A DNA stretch of 64,000 nt from Psychroflexus planctonicus. GTDB lineage: Bacteria > Bacteroidota > Bacteroidia > Flavobacteriales > Flavobacteriaceae. Under the pieces are notes generated by a model. The model saw only the letters and a program-made list of their open reading frames with translations. It made no database searches and was not told where the DNA came from. The position numbers were made by a program, and so were the translations under genes. The first letter of the stretch is position 1. The number at the start of each line of letters is the position of its first letter. Shown one piece after another: positions 8,681-17,931 of this stretch. The stretch is taken from positions 1 through 64,000 of the forward strand of contig NZ_BMGM01000003.1 in assembly GCF_014640195.1 (NCBI RefSeq), in the 5' to 3' direction.

Positions 8681-9166
8681 ATGAATTCCATAAAAATCCG
8701 TTCAATTCAAGCAAAAGACAATCCTGAAATTGCTAAGGTAATTCGTGAAGTTTTAATTGGTTTAGGTGTTCCTAAAGTAGGTACTGCTTACGCCGATCCG
8801 AGTTTAGATAGCTTACATGAAGATTATCAAGATCCTAGGAGTAACTATTTTGTATTTGAAGGTGATCAGAAAATACTTGGCGGTGCAGGAATTGCTCCCT
8901 TGTCCGGTGAAAATGATTCGATTTGCGAATTACAAAAAATGTATTTTTTAGATCAAGCACGAGGAAAAGGCTGGGGGCAAATGATGATGGATAAGTGCCT
9001 AACTTTTGCCCAAGAAAACAACTTTAAAGAAGTATATATTGAAACCTTACCCAGTATGAAAGCTGCACAAAATTTATATCTAAAAAATGGATTCGAATAT
9101 ATTGATAAACGCTTAGGAAACACGGGACATTTTTCTTGTACAGTCTGGATGTTGAAGAAATTTTGA
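8681..9166 (+). CDS. GNAT-family N-acetyltransferase
   Basis: A 161-residue acetyl-CoA-dependent transferase of the GNAT fold. The acetyl-CoA binding segment appears as MYFLDQARGKGWGQMMMD near residues 87-104, followed by a helix and the typical C-terminal NLYLKNGFEYI strand-helix motif. Substrate is unknown. It stands alone on the plus strand, divergent from ribD. Start ATG at 8681 gives the usual N-terminus (IRSIQAKDNPEIAKVI). Confidence 0.87.
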   Translation: MNSIKIRSIQAKDNPEIAKVIREVLIGLGVPKVGTAYADPSLDSLHEDYQDPRSNYFVFEGDQKILGGAGIAPLSGENDSICELQKMYFLDQARGKGWGQMMMDKCLTFAQENNFKEVYIETLPSMKAAQNLYLKNGFEYIDKRLGNTGHFSCTVWMLKKF

Positions 9167-9227
9167 GAATAGACCTGTAACATTTTTACAACTTATTCTA
9201 CTAATTAATCGAATAAATACGTTTATC

Positions 9228-9584
9228 ATGCATACAACACATCAAGTACAACGAGAAGATAACCAATTACTTATTATAACACACGTATTACAATTATTAA
9301 CCTTTATAACTGGTTTTGGTGGTTTAATTGTGCCGCTAATTATTTGGTTGACCAAAAAAGATGAAATAATTGACATGGACGAACACGGTAAAAGCATTGT
9401 TAATTTTCAATTGAGTTTAATTTTGTACGGTATTATTGCCATACCGCTTTTATTTATATTGGTTGGCTTTGTTGTTTACTTTGCCATTCTTGTTTTAGCT
9501 TTGGTTTTTCCAATTGTAAATGCAGTTAATGCAAGCAATAACAAGCCAATTTATTACCCTTTGACTATTCCTTTTATACGATGA
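9228..9584 (+). CDS. DUF4870 (Tic20-like) small membrane protein
   Basis: A 118-residue inner-membrane protein with about three hydrophobic segments. It shows the DUF4870 pattern: an N-terminal helix (ITHVLQLLTFI), GGLIVPLIIWLTKKDE, the short hydrophilic DEHGKSIVNFQLS segment, then paired transmembrane helices and a YYPLTIPFIR end. Function is unknown. It is monocistronic with a 61-base gap to the GNAT gene and is followed by a 10-bp hairpin. Confidence 0.83.
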   Translation: MHTTHQVQREDNQLLIITHVLQLLTFITGFGGLIVPLIIWLTKKDEIIDMDEHGKSIVNFQLSLILYGIIAIPLLFILVGFVVYFAILVLALVFPIVNAVNASNNKPIYYPLTIPFIR

Positions 9585-9604
9585 TTTTAATGCTTTAAAA
9601 AACA

Positions 9605-9662
9605 AATCCAGCCTGATTATATAAATTACTCATAGCGGAATAATTCGTATAAAGGCTGGATT
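9605..9662. terminator. Long-loop hairpin after the DUF4870 gene
   Basis: AATCCAGCCT (9605-9614) pairs perfectly with AGGCTGGATT (9653-9662) across a 38-base AT-rich loop. No T tract follows, so it is either a weak terminator or a repeat-type structure. Confidence 0.4.
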
Positions 9663-9733
9663 CTCATCAACCAAAACAATCCATCATGAAAAAAGTCGAC
9701 TAGCGTATTCCTTATTTTTCTTTTTCTTATAAC

Positions 9734-10291
9734 TTAATTTTTTTCCCATTTAAAATCTGAAAAAGCATCATCCACAATGGTCTCATTCATGTGATTGAAA
9801 TAATTACTCATACTTTTTAAAGCAATTCCAGTAAGCACTCCTAAATATTGCTCATCTAAGTAGCCTTGATTTTTAAATTCATCTAAACTTTCTTGTGACG
9901 GATAAGCTTTAGTCTTTACAATTTCTTTAGTGAGAACTTGTAAAGCAGCCAGTTTTTTATCTTTAATTTCTTTTCCTTCGCGAAGACTTTTTACCACTTC
10001 TTCAGGAACATTAGATTGGTTTTTAGCAATAAAACTATGTGCTGCCACGCAGTAAGTACATTCATTTTCAATTGAAACACTCAATAAAATCACTTCCTGT
10101 TCAACACTAGAAAATCCAGCATGTTCTCTAAAGTTTTTTTCAGTCTCTAAGTAGGATTTCAATAAGGCTGGATTATTAGCCATATAGGCAAACATATTTG
10201 GAATCATTCCCATTTTAGATTTTACATTTTCTAAAATGTCTTTTGCAATTCCTGTTGAATTTTTTTCGTCTAATTTTTTAAGTTTCATCAT
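9734..10291 (-). CDS. Carboxymuconolactone decarboxylase/AhpD-like protein
   Basis: Single AhpD-like domain protein of 185 residues. The redox motif is ENECTYCVAAH, giving the CxxC pair C78 and C81 and the proton-relay H85. Proteins of this family act as alkylhydroperoxidase or thiol-dependent peroxidases. It stands alone. Two adjacent ATG codons (10291 and 10288) are possible starts. No partner such as ahpC is nearby, so its physiological reductant is not evident. Confidence 0.85.
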   Translation of the reverse strand: MMKLKKLDEKNSTGIAKDILENVKSKMGMIPNMFAYMANNPALLKSYLETEKNFREHAGFSSVEQEVILLSVSIENECTYCVAAHSFIAKNQSNVPEEVVKSLREGKEIKDKKLAALQVLTKEIVKTKAYPSQESLDEFKNQGYLDEQYLGVLTGIALKSMSNYFNHMNETIVDDAFSDFKWEKN

Positions 10292-10494
10292 CAGTTTTTT
10301 TCTGTTACTGTTTAATCTGTCGATTTGTTGCTGAATAACTTACAGCATCAGTTAAATATCTTCTATTCTTTAAGATAAGTGATAGCGGCATTACTAAAAA
10401 TAACAGAATGATATCTTAAAAATGTTATTTATATGGTAGGATTTTTAATAACTAAGTTGTTTTATTATTAAATTGCTAATCAAAAACCAAAAAA

Positions 10495-13400
10495 ATGTCT
10501 AGAAATCTACACATTAGAAATTCAATCTTAGCTTTATTTCTTTTTTTTAACCTAACGCTCTTTGCCAACATCAACATTGGTAATCCTGTTAACATCACCG
10601 AATGCTTTCAAAGCACAACTGAAGGATTTGATTTAACCCTTAACAATAGTAACGTTCTTGATGGACTAGACCCAAATTTATACAGCGTTTATTATTTCGA
10701 TAACCAAGCAGATTCCAACAACAATACGATTAGTAATGCTATTTCCAATCCTGCAAATTATTCCACAGGAACTTTTGGTTTAGCGCAAGTTTGGGTAAAT
10801 GTTGTGGAAGATGCAGATGAAACTAATTTTGATAATTCTACTTTTTTATTGATTAGTAATCAGCAGCCCATCGCTAATGAACCTTTAAATGCAAATACAA
10901 ATACTTTTTTCCAGCCCGATGTATTTTTTATTGGGATAGATGATATAGAAAATAATATTTATGACCTTACAGAAATCAATTCAAAAATTATACAATCTCA
11001 GTCAGGATCTTTTAGTATTCAGTATTTTGAAAATATAAATGATGCGAATAATAATGTCAATCCTATTCAAAATCCTGAAAACTTTTTTATAGACCCTGAT
11101 GATGGTCCACAACACATCATTAATATGTCCGCAAGAATAGAGTTTGCCAATTCTGACACCTGTTTTGATACGGTTAATTTTGATATTTATGTTTTTAACC
11201 CACAAGAAGATGAGTTTAACACCAATGATTTTAGCGTATGTGCCAACCCTAATGGGACTACTTCGGTAAATATTGAAGAGCAGGTGTTAGTTGATATAAG
11301 TGAGATTACTTTTCAAGTGGGAGTTAATTTTGCAATAGTTGATGAAGATGGAACTTCAATAGCTATTTTCGAAAATGAAATTGAAGGACTTGAACCTGTT
11401 AACATTGGTATTTCCTATAGATTAGTTTATCCAGGTGTTACAATTATAGACTTAAGTGATGGTTCAATAGGAATTAATCAAAATAGCCTCAATCAATTAA
11501 CTATTTTTCCAATAGCTTCGCCAGTTATAGAAGACATTGAAAATATTACATCTTGTTCTTCCGGTGACGAAGAAATTACCTTTGATCTTACGCAAAACGA
11601 TGCTTTAGCTTTAGGTAGTCAAACTGGAAATTTTGATATTTCCTATCATTTTACCTTGCCTGAAGCCAATTCAGGAACCAATTCTGTAACCGATTTAGGT
11701 TTTGATCCAACAGCCTTAAGCTTAGACAATTTTCAGCAATTCATGTTTTTAAGGATTGAAAATGCTGATAATCCTGAATGTTTTGCGGTAGAGTTTTTCA
11801 CTTTAGTCGATGCTGGAAACATCACCGCCAATGCACCCGAAAACACCGAATTCTGCTCTATTTCTGGAGAAACTAATACAATTGTTGATTTAACAACGCT
11901 TGATGCCCAAATTAAAGGAGACCAAACTAGTTCAAATTTTATAATTGAATACTTCGAAAATGACACTTTTATTGATGAGCCATCTAACTACAGCTTAGAT
12001 AATGAAACAACTACAATTACTGCGGTCTTGTCTTTGTCTAATGTAGATGACTGCTCAGATGAAGTCGAATTTGATATTACATTAAAACAGACTCCAGAAA
12101 TCCAAAATTTAAATGACTTGGAAGCTTGTAGCGATTTCGATTTGAATACCACTTTCAATTTAACGGAAAATACCTCAGAAGCTATAGGTACCCAAGACCC
12201 AAACGAAGTTGAAGTAGCTTATTTTACATCTTTACAAGATGCAGAAGATAATGTAAATTCATTGGAAAGTCAAGGAATTGATTTGCTCAATTACACTGCT
12301 TCATCTGAAAACGAAACTATTTTCATTCGTTTACAAGGTTCAGATTCAGCTGATTGTTTTGTGGTCGATTCATTTGAATTAACCAGTTTTCCTGTGGAAA
12401 TTAATCAAGTAGACAATTTAGTAAATTGTACAGAATCAGGAGAAACTTCTGCTTTTTTCGATTTATCGCAAGTTGAAGCTGAGTTGCTTCCAACAACAGC
12501 CAATTCAACTGATTTTACCATTGCTTACTTCGATGAAAATGATGTAGAAATCAGTAATCCTGAAAATTACCAAGCTACAAGTAATGAAATTATAACCATT
12601 GAAGTAGCCAATGTAAACAACCCAACTTGTGTTGAAACAACAAGTTTTAGTCTATTAATTGAAGTTACTCCCGAAATCCAAAATCTAAACGACTTGGAAG
12701 CTTGTAGCGATTTCGATTTGAATGCTACTTTCAATTTAACCGAAAACACCTCAGTAGCTTTAGGTACGCAAGATTCTAACGAAGTTGAAGTAGCTTATTT
12801 TACATCTTTACAAGATGCAGAAGACAATGTAAATTCATTGGAAAGTCAAGGTACTGATTTGCTTAATTACACGGCTTCATCTTTAAACGAAACTATTTTT
12901 ATTCGTTTGCAAAATACAAATTCAGCAAATTGTTTTGTCGTAGATTCATTTGAATTAACCAGTTTTCCTGTGGAAATTAACGAAGTAGACGAAATTGAAG
13001 AATGTATTGATGCAGAAAGTCAAACAGCAAGCTTTAATTTAACTGATCTTGAAACAACATTATTCGGCAGTAACCAAAATTCAACTACACATGCCATTGC
13101 GTTTTTTGATGAAAATGGAAACGAAATTACTTCTTCTAATGATTTTTCAATAACAAGCTCTCAAAGCATTTCAGCTCAAATTAGTAATTTACTAAATCCA
13201 ACTTGTTTTGAAACCACTAGCATTAATTTAATTGCTTTAGCTGAAGACGATCCAGATTGTACCTTAAGTATAAACGAAGAAGCAGCATTTGAATTTAAAA
13301 CCTATCCCAATCCAGTTACTTCACAGTTAATTATCGAATCAAATGAACCCATTTCAAAAATCGAAGTTTTTGATATCAAAGGAAAAAAACTAACTACTCG

Positions 13401-13512
13401 AAAAGGGACGCAAATTGAACATGTTGATTTTTCAAATTTTCCAACGGGTGTTTATCTCTTGAAATTAGAAGTCGGTAACCGATCTCAAATGGCAAAAATC
13501 ATCAAGAAATAG
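10495..13512 (+). CDS. Secreted T9SS type A protein with duplicated modules
   Basis: A 1005-residue exported protein with a signal peptide (SILALFLFFNLTLFA) and a C-terminal type A T9SS sorting domain: FKTYPNPVTSQLIIES, IEVFDIKGKKL, PTGVYLLKLEVG and a final KIIKK. Between them lie repeated Asp/Asn/Glu-rich beta modules of about 95-100 residues, each with a conserved Cys near the start (LEACSDFDLN), a FNLTEN helix-like turn and a later Cys before VVDSFEL. Two modules recur with nearly identical DNA at 12091-12414 and 12667-12990. Likely role is a cell-surface adhesin or structural protein; no enzymatic motif was seen. Confidence 0.85.
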   Translation: MSRNLHIRNSILALFLFFNLTLFANINIGNPVNITECFQSTTEGFDLTLNNSNVLDGLDPNLYSVYYFDNQADSNNNTISNAISNPANYSTGTFGLAQVWVNVVEDADETNFDNSTFLLISNQQPIANEPLNANTNTFFQPDVFFIGIDDIENNIYDLTEINSKIIQSQSGSFSIQYFENINDANNNVNPIQNPENFFIDPDDGPQHIINMSARIEFANSDTCFDTVNFDIYVFNPQEDEFNTNDFSVCANPNGTTSVNIEEQVLVDISEITFQVGVNFAIVDEDGTSIAIFENEIEGLEPVNIGISYRLVYPGVTIIDLSDGSIGINQNSLNQLTIFPIASPVIEDIENITSCSSGDEEITFDLTQNDALALGSQTGNFDISYHFTLPEANSGTNSVTDLGFDPTALSLDNFQQFMFLRIENADNPECFAVEFFTLVDAGNITANAPENTEFCSISGETNTIVDLTTLDAQIKGDQTSSNFIIEYFENDTFIDEPSNYSLDNETTTITAVLSLSNVDDCSDEVEFDITLKQTPEIQNLNDLEACSDFDLNTTFNLTENTSEAIGTQDPNEVEVAYFTSLQDAEDNVNSLESQGIDLLNYTASSENETIFIRLQGSDSADCFVVDSFELTSFPVEINQVDNLVNCTESGETSAFFDLSQVEAELLPTTANSTDFTIAYFDENDVEISNPENYQATSNEIITIEVANVNNPTCVETTSFSLLIEVTPEIQNLNDLEACSDFDLNATFNLTENTSVALGTQDSNEVEVAYFTSLQDAEDNVNSLESQGTDLLNYTASSLNETIFIRLQNTNSANCFVVDSFELTSFPVEINEVDEIEECIDAESQTASFNLTDLETTLFGSNQNSTTHAIAFFDENGNEITSSNDFSITSSQSISAQISNLLNPTCFETTSINLIALAEDDPDCTLSINEEAAFEFKTYPNPVTSQLIIESNEPISKIEVFDIKGKKLTTRKGTQIEHVDFSNFPTGVYLLKLEVGNRSQMAKIIKK
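12091..12414 (+). repeat. Internal direct repeat, copy 1 (inside the T9SS gene)
   Basis: This 324-base stretch recurs at an offset of exactly 576 bases (192 codons) with only scattered, largely silent differences, from ACTCC(A/C)GAAATCCAAAAT to the GTAGAC end. It points to a recent in-frame duplication or gene conversion of a two-module unit. Confidence 0.85.
12667..12990 (+). repeat. Internal direct repeat, copy 2 (inside the T9SS gene)
   Basis: Second copy of the unit at 12091-12414. The longest identical stretches run through the codons for LEACSDFDLN and for EVEVAYFTSLQDAEDNVNSL. The module between the two copies is related but clearly diverged. Confidence 0.85.
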
Positions 13513-13517
13513 GCTAA

Positions 13518-14165
13518 CTAAGATTCAGCTATTTGCTTCAAAATAGCTGAATTTACTTCGTGTTTGCCTTTAAATTCATACACTTTCAATTGATTTGGAA
13601 ATAAAGTTTTAGCAAAATTCAATTGATTAGTCAATTTTTCATCATTGATGTATTGATCTTTGTTACCATAGATTAAATGAACATTGATGTTTCGGTGTTC
13701 ATCAAAATCAGTCGACTTCAATTCTTTAGGAATACTTCCCGAATGAATAACCAAGTCATCACATTTGATGTTTCGCTTGCTCATCCAACGCATAACCACA
13801 GAAACACCTTGCGAATACCCCATTAAAATAATGCGTTTTTCAGCAAAAGTAGATTTTTCATTTTGGTATAAAGCATCGAGGTAATTCAGCACATTTTCGG
13901 TTTCCAAAACCGTATTTTCTTTAGTTAGCCAAGATGCACCCACATACCTAAAATCACTTCCTTGGTAGTATTTGGAAGGCGCTTGCGGACAAATAACATA
14001 ATTTTCTTCCTTTACAAGTGGTGTAAAATACCGCGTAAAATATTTGCTTAAATAGCCTAAACCATGGCAAGCAATCCATACGTTTTTAGTTTGAGCAGTA
14101 ATGGTATTTAAAGTAGAGTAGGTGTTGGTTGTTTTGTAAGAAATTGTGTTTTCTTTTGCAGGCAT
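13518..14165 (-). CDS. Alpha/beta-fold esterase (phospholipase/carboxylesterase type)
   Basis: Cytoplasmic alpha/beta hydrolase of 215 residues. The nucleophile elbow is GYSQG with S118; a later Asp in YGNKDQYI and His in KGKHEVN complete a plausible Ser-Asp-His triad. The oxyanion region is ACHGLGYLSKYF. The overall pattern fits the small carboxylesterase/phospholipase family. It ends 5 bases from the convergent T9SS gene and is divergent from the thioesterase gene, with 46 bases between the starts. Confidence 0.82.
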   Translation of the reverse strand: MPAKENTISYKTTNTYSTLNTITAQTKNVWIACHGLGYLSKYFTRYFTPLVKEENYVICPQAPSKYYQGSDFRYVGASWLTKENTVLETENVLNYLDALYQNEKSTFAEKRIILMGYSQGVSVVMRWMSKRNIKCDDLVIHSGSIPKELKSTDFDEHRNINVHLIYGNKDQYINDEKLTNQLNFAKTLFPNQLKVYEFKGKHEVNSAILKQIAES

Positions 14166-14211
14166 ACAAGGCTATTTTCGTAAATTTACGCTGCAAATAA
14201 ACGCTTTTTTA

Positions 14212-14634
14212 ATGAAATTATCCAAAGCCGAAATCCTTGAACGATGTAACGCAGTCGTACCAAATACTTTAATGCAAACCCTAGATATTAGTTACGTAGA
14301 TGTAGGCGAAGGTTTTCTGGTTGCCGAAATGCCGGTAAGCCCAAAAGTGCATCAACCCGATGGAATTTTACATGGTGGAGCCATGGTTGCTTTAGCAGAA
14401 AGTGTGGGTAGTGCTGCTTGTTTTGTGTTTTTAGATACTGATAATTTTTCCATTCGTGGACTGGAAATTAACGCCAATCACGTAAGGAGCGTAAAAGATG
14501 GAAAGGTGTTTGCCAAAGCTAGCTTTATCCACAAAGGAAGAACAACTCAAGTTTGGCAAATCGAAATTACCAACCAAGCGCAACAACTTATTTCCATGTG
14601 TAAATTAACCACCATCGCTTTACCAAAGCAATAA
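14212..14634 (+). CDS. Hotdog-fold thioesterase, candidate DHNA-CoA thioesterase
   Basis: PaaI/YdiI-type hotdog thioesterase of 140 residues. The active-site helix reads HGGAMVALAES, with the HGG turn and the catalytic Glu typical of acyl-CoA thioesterases of this type. I chose ATG at 14212 because the open frame upstream runs into the divergent esterase gene and lacks conserved sequence. It lies 4 bases before menF, followed by menD, so it may well be MenI, the enzyme that hydrolyses 1,4-dihydroxy-2-naphthoyl-CoA in menaquinone synthesis. Family assignment is firm; the substrate is inferred from context. Confidence 0.85.
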   Translation: MKLSKAEILERCNAVVPNTLMQTLDISYVDVGEGFLVAEMPVSPKVHQPDGILHGGAMVALAESVGSAACFVFLDTDNFSIRGLEINANHVRSVKDGKVFAKASFIHKGRTTQVWQIEITNQAQQLISMCKLTTIALPKQ

Positions 14635-14638
14635 TTCA

Positions 14639-15751
14639 ATGAAGGATTTCTTTCAAAAAGCAAGTGCGCAACTCCAAAATCAACTTCCATTTGTGTTGTA
14701 TAGACAGCCTAAATCGGATATTCTTCAATCCTTTTTTATGGCTGATTCCAAAGTGGTTTCAACTGAATTTACACGTTCGGGTTTTACGTTCTTTCCATTT
14801 GACAATAGACAACAAAATTATTTTTTTGACCTAGAAAAATCAACTTACAATGAAATAGAAATAATTGAAAATGAAATATTTGAATCTATTAATCAAAGTA
14901 AAACTTCAATTGAAGAAGATGAAGATCAAAAACGAATTTACATTCAATTGTTAGCCGAAAGTATTCATTTATTGAAGCAAGGTGAATACCAAAAAATTGT
15001 GCTATCCAGGCCTATTCAGTTTCAATTGAAAAACCATAATGTTTTTGAAACTTTTCAAAAGCTTCTTAAACTGTACACCAATGCAATGGTTTATGTATGG
15101 TACCATCCCAACGAAGGAATTTGGCTTGGCGCTACACCCGAAACTTTGGTAAACTATTCACAATCTCAATTAAAAACCATGGCTTTAGCCGGAACACGTG
15201 TTTTTCAAGAAAATTCTTCACCCGAATGGAGAGAAAAGGAAATTGAAGAGCAAGGATTGGTTTCAAGGTACATTCAAACTAAACTTGGTAAGTATTCAAA
15301 ACAAGTAAAAGCTTCTGCAACTTATGATAAACAAGCAGGAAATTTGGTGCATTTAAATACAGATATTTCAGCGAGAATTCAACAAAAAGATTTGCAACAC
15401 GTAATTTTAGATTTGCATCCAACACCTGCGGTTTGTGGACTTCCAACGGAAGATGCAAAGTCCTATATCATAGAAAATGAAAAGTACAATCGTGAATTTT
15501 ATGCTGGTTTTTTAGGCGAAATTAATCTACCGAAAGTAAAAACACGCTCGCGCTCTAATCGAAACCAAGAAACCTTAGCCATTAAACAACGAAGAGCAGA
15601 AACCAATTTATACGTGAATTTACGTTGTATGAAAATTAAAGAAAACAAAGCCCAATTATTTGTTGGTGGCGGAGTTACGGCTTCGAGCAATGCAACAGAA
15701 GAATGGAAGGAAACCCGCGATAAATCGCAAACCTTGTTAAAAGTGCTTTAA
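14639..15751 (+). CDS. menF: Isochorismate synthase (chorismate-binding enzyme)
   Basis: Converts chorismate into isochorismate, the first step towards menaquinone. At 370 residues it has the chorismate-binding domain alone. Recognisable blocks are KIVLSRPIQ, WYHPNEGIWLGATPETLV, LHPTPAVCGLPTEDA, FYAGFLGE and, near the end, GGGVTASSNATEEWKET. It is placed between the thioesterase gene (4 bases) and menD (49 bases to its chosen start), which favours MenF over EntC. No siderophore genes are nearby. Confidence 0.93.
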   Translation: MKDFFQKASAQLQNQLPFVLYRQPKSDILQSFFMADSKVVSTEFTRSGFTFFPFDNRQQNYFFDLEKSTYNEIEIIENEIFESINQSKTSIEEDEDQKRIYIQLLAESIHLLKQGEYQKIVLSRPIQFQLKNHNVFETFQKLLKLYTNAMVYVWYHPNEGIWLGATPETLVNYSQSQLKTMALAGTRVFQENSSPEWREKEIEEQGLVSRYIQTKLGKYSKQVKASATYDKQAGNLVHLNTDISARIQQKDLQHVILDLHPTPAVCGLPTEDAKSYIIENEKYNREFYAGFLGEINLPKVKTRSRSNRNQETLAIKQRRAETNLYVNLRCMKIKENKAQLFVGGGVTASSNATEEWKETRDKSQTLLKVL

Positions 15752-15788
15752 GAACTAAGGCTTTGAATTTTTATTGAATGGCAAATCG

Positions 15789-15796
15789 TATTTTTG
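15789..15796 (+). promoter_or_regulatory. Candidate -7 box TATTTTTG before menD
   Basis: TATTTTTG matches TAnnTTTG and ends 4 bases before the menD ATG. A TTG at 15763-15765 is 23 bases upstream, slightly longer than the usual spacing. It could give menD its own transcript besides read-through from menF. Confidence 0.4.
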
Positions 15797-15800
15797 TAAA

Positions 15801-17504
15801 ATGAATCAGATTTATTCGGCTATACCTTTAGCACAAACCATCGTAGAAAGTTGTGTAATTTCCGGAATTGAACATGTGGTTATTTCGCCAGGAAGTAGAA
15901 ATGCGCCACTTACCATCGGGTTTTCCAATCACCCAAAAGTTAAGACTTACAGCATTGTAGACGAGCGTTGTGCTGCTTTTTTTGCGCTTGGCATCGCTCA
16001 ACAGACCCAAAAGCCAACCGCTGTAGTTTGCACATCTGGTTCAGCTTTATTAAATTATTATCCTGCGGTTTCCGAAGCTTTTTACAGCGATATTCCCTTG
16101 GTGGTAATTTCTGCCGATCGCCCCGCTTATCTCATTGATATTGGCGATGGCCAAACCATTCGGCAAGAAAACGCCATGGAAAAGCACATGTTGTATTCCG
16201 CTTGTTTAAGAAGCGATGAAAATCAACCTGAATCTGCTATTCAAAATTACAATGAAATTGAATTAGCTAAGGCTTTACGCATCAGTTTACAGCAGCAAGG
16301 TCCGGTTCACATCAATGCGCCTTTTCAAGAACCTTTGTATGGAAAAACAGAAACTTTATCGATTTCAATGCAAAATTCATTCAGTTTTGCTCAACCTGAA
16401 ATTAAAGCTTTTCAATTAGAAAATTTAATTGAAGACTGGAATGCAGCCGAAAAACGAATGATTGTAGTGGGTGTAAATTATCCGAATACTATTGACCAAT
16501 CCTTTCTTGATTTTTTTGCTGAAGATGAAGCTACCTTGGTTTTTACAGAAGCCACATCAAATATTCATCATCCAAAATTCTTTTCCAGTATAGATGGCAT
16601 TATTGCACCCATTGAAACCCAAGAAGATGCAAATGAATTGTTTGAAGCGCTTCAACCAGATATTTTACTCACTTTTGGTGGAATGATTGTTTCTAAGAAA
16701 ATCAAATCCTTTTTGCGTAAGTTCTCTCCAAAAGCACATTATCACATCGATTCTAAAAAAGCTTACGATACCTTTTTTTGTTTGAAGGAACACATCAAAG
16801 CAGAACCCAATCCCGTTTTTGAGCAATTAGTACCTAAGTTGAATACAAAAAGTACTACTTATTTTGAAACTTGGAATGCGCTGCACATCAAACAAATAGA
16901 AAGAAGAAAAGCTTATGTTGAAGAAATTCCATTTACCGATTTTTGGGTGTTTAATGCTATTATTGAAGCCTTTCCAGAAAATGAACACTTGCAATTTGGG
17001 AATAGCTCAACTATTCGGTATGCCAATTTATTCGATTTAGCGCCGTCCAATCCCGCATTTTGTAACCGCGGAACCAGCGGAATTGATGGAAGTACTTCTA
17101 CAGCCATTGGTGCAAGTACAATCCATCAGCATCCAACTACTTTTGTAACAGGCGATTTGAGTTTTTTCTACGATAGCAATGCATTGTGGAATAATTACGT
17201 TCCCAAAGATTTTAAAATCATTATTATTAACAATTCGGGTGGTGGAATTTTTAGAATTCTTCCCGGTGAAAAAGAAAAGGAATATTACCAAACTTATTTT
17301 GAAACTACCCACGACTTAAATGCTTCCCATTTAGCTAAAATGTACAATTGGGGTTATACTTCGGCTAATGATAAATCAAGTAGTTTAGAAGCTTTAAAGT
17401 CTCTCTTTTCAACTCAACACGACAAGCCACAAATTTTAGAAATTTTTACACCAAGAACATTGAATGATCAGGTTTTATTGGATTATTTTAAGTTTATCGA
17501 CTAA
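15801..17504 (+). CDS. menD: SEPHCHC synthase MenD
   Basis: Thiamine-diphosphate enzyme that joins isochorismate and 2-oxoglutarate in menaquinone synthesis. N-terminal pyrimidine-binding motifs are visible (VISPGSRNAPLTIGF, VDERCAAFFALG, VVCTSGSALLNYYPAVSEA). The C-terminal cofactor-binding domain has NRGTSGIDGSTSTAIGAS and GDLSFFYDSNALWN with the later NNSGGGIF block. I chose ATG at 15801 (567 residues); an in-frame TTG nine codons upstream is less likely because homologs begin at the QIYSAIPLAQ region. Confidence 0.95.
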   Translation: MNQIYSAIPLAQTIVESCVISGIEHVVISPGSRNAPLTIGFSNHPKVKTYSIVDERCAAFFALGIAQQTQKPTAVVCTSGSALLNYYPAVSEAFYSDIPLVVISADRPAYLIDIGDGQTIRQENAMEKHMLYSACLRSDENQPESAIQNYNEIELAKALRISLQQQGPVHINAPFQEPLYGKTETLSISMQNSFSFAQPEIKAFQLENLIEDWNAAEKRMIVVGVNYPNTIDQSFLDFFAEDEATLVFTEATSNIHHPKFFSSIDGIIAPIETQEDANELFEALQPDILLTFGGMIVSKKIKSFLRKFSPKAHYHIDSKKAYDTFFCLKEHIKAEPNPVFEQLVPKLNTKSTTYFETWNALHIKQIERRKAYVEEIPFTDFWVFNAIIEAFPENEHLQFGNSSTIRYANLFDLAPSNPAFCNRGTSGIDGSTSTAIGASTIHQHPTTFVTGDLSFFYDSNALWNNYVPKDFKIIIINNSGGGIFRILPGEKEKEYYQTYFETTHDLNASHLAKMYNWGYTSANDKSSSLEALKSLFSTQHDKPQILEIFTPRTLNDQVLLDYFKFID

Positions 17505-17527
17505 TTTTTAATTAGTTGAAAATAAAT

Positions 17528-17535
17528 TACATTTG
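17528..17535 (+). promoter_or_regulatory. Candidate -7 box TACATTTG
   Basis: TACATTTG matches the TAnnTTTG consensus 21 bases before the ATG of the plug-like gene. A convincing -33 TTG was not found. Confidence 0.35.
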
Positions 17536-17556
17536 TCACTTCAAAACTAAATCATC

Positions 17557-17931
17557 ATGAAAAAATTACTTTTAATTTTCATCCTAACATTGTCTTGCTC
17601 AATTTTTTCTTACAGTCAAACTAGTGATTCCATTAAAGACACAAAAGTTACAAAGATCAGAATAAATTGTAGTAATGAAGCAGAAAGAAATCCATTATAT
17701 GTAATAAAGATTAAGGGTAAAACCACACAAGATAGACCTAAAAGTAAAAATTTTGAAGAAAGTTTCTTGAAAGAAATTCAACCAAAGTGGATTGAGTCGA
17801 CTAAAGTTCTAAGAGCTTCAGAAGGTCTTGAAGAATATGGTTCTCTTGCCAAAGATGGAGTCATTTTAGTAATACTGAAAAATGATTCATGGGAAAAGAT
17901 GTCACTTGAGCTGCAAAACAGATTTGAATGA
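17557..17931 (+). CDS. Small secreted protein resembling an isolated TonB-receptor plug segment
   Basis: A 124-residue protein with a clear signal peptide (LLLIFILTLSCSIFSYSQ). The remaining sequence follows the end of a TonB-dependent receptor plug: NPLYVIKIKGK (compare the common PLYVIDG), then FLKEIQPKWIESTKVLRA, then LEEYGSLAKDGVILVILK (compare the common YGSRGANGVILITTK). No barrel follows, so it is a stand-alone periplasmic plug-like domain. The resemblance is from memory of the family pattern. It follows menD by 52 bases but has no evident link to menaquinone. Confidence 0.6.
   Translation: MKKLLLIFILTLSCSIFSYSQTSDSIKDTKVTKIRINCSNEAERNPLYVIKIKGKTTQDRPKSKNFEESFLKEIQPKWIESTKVLRASEGLEEYGSLAKDGVILVILKNDSWEKMSLELQNRFE

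Noticed and set aside
14146-14211. Upstream extension of the hotdog thioesterase frame
   Set aside because: It would overlap the divergent esterase start and adds residues unlike family N-termini; ATG at 14212 fits better.
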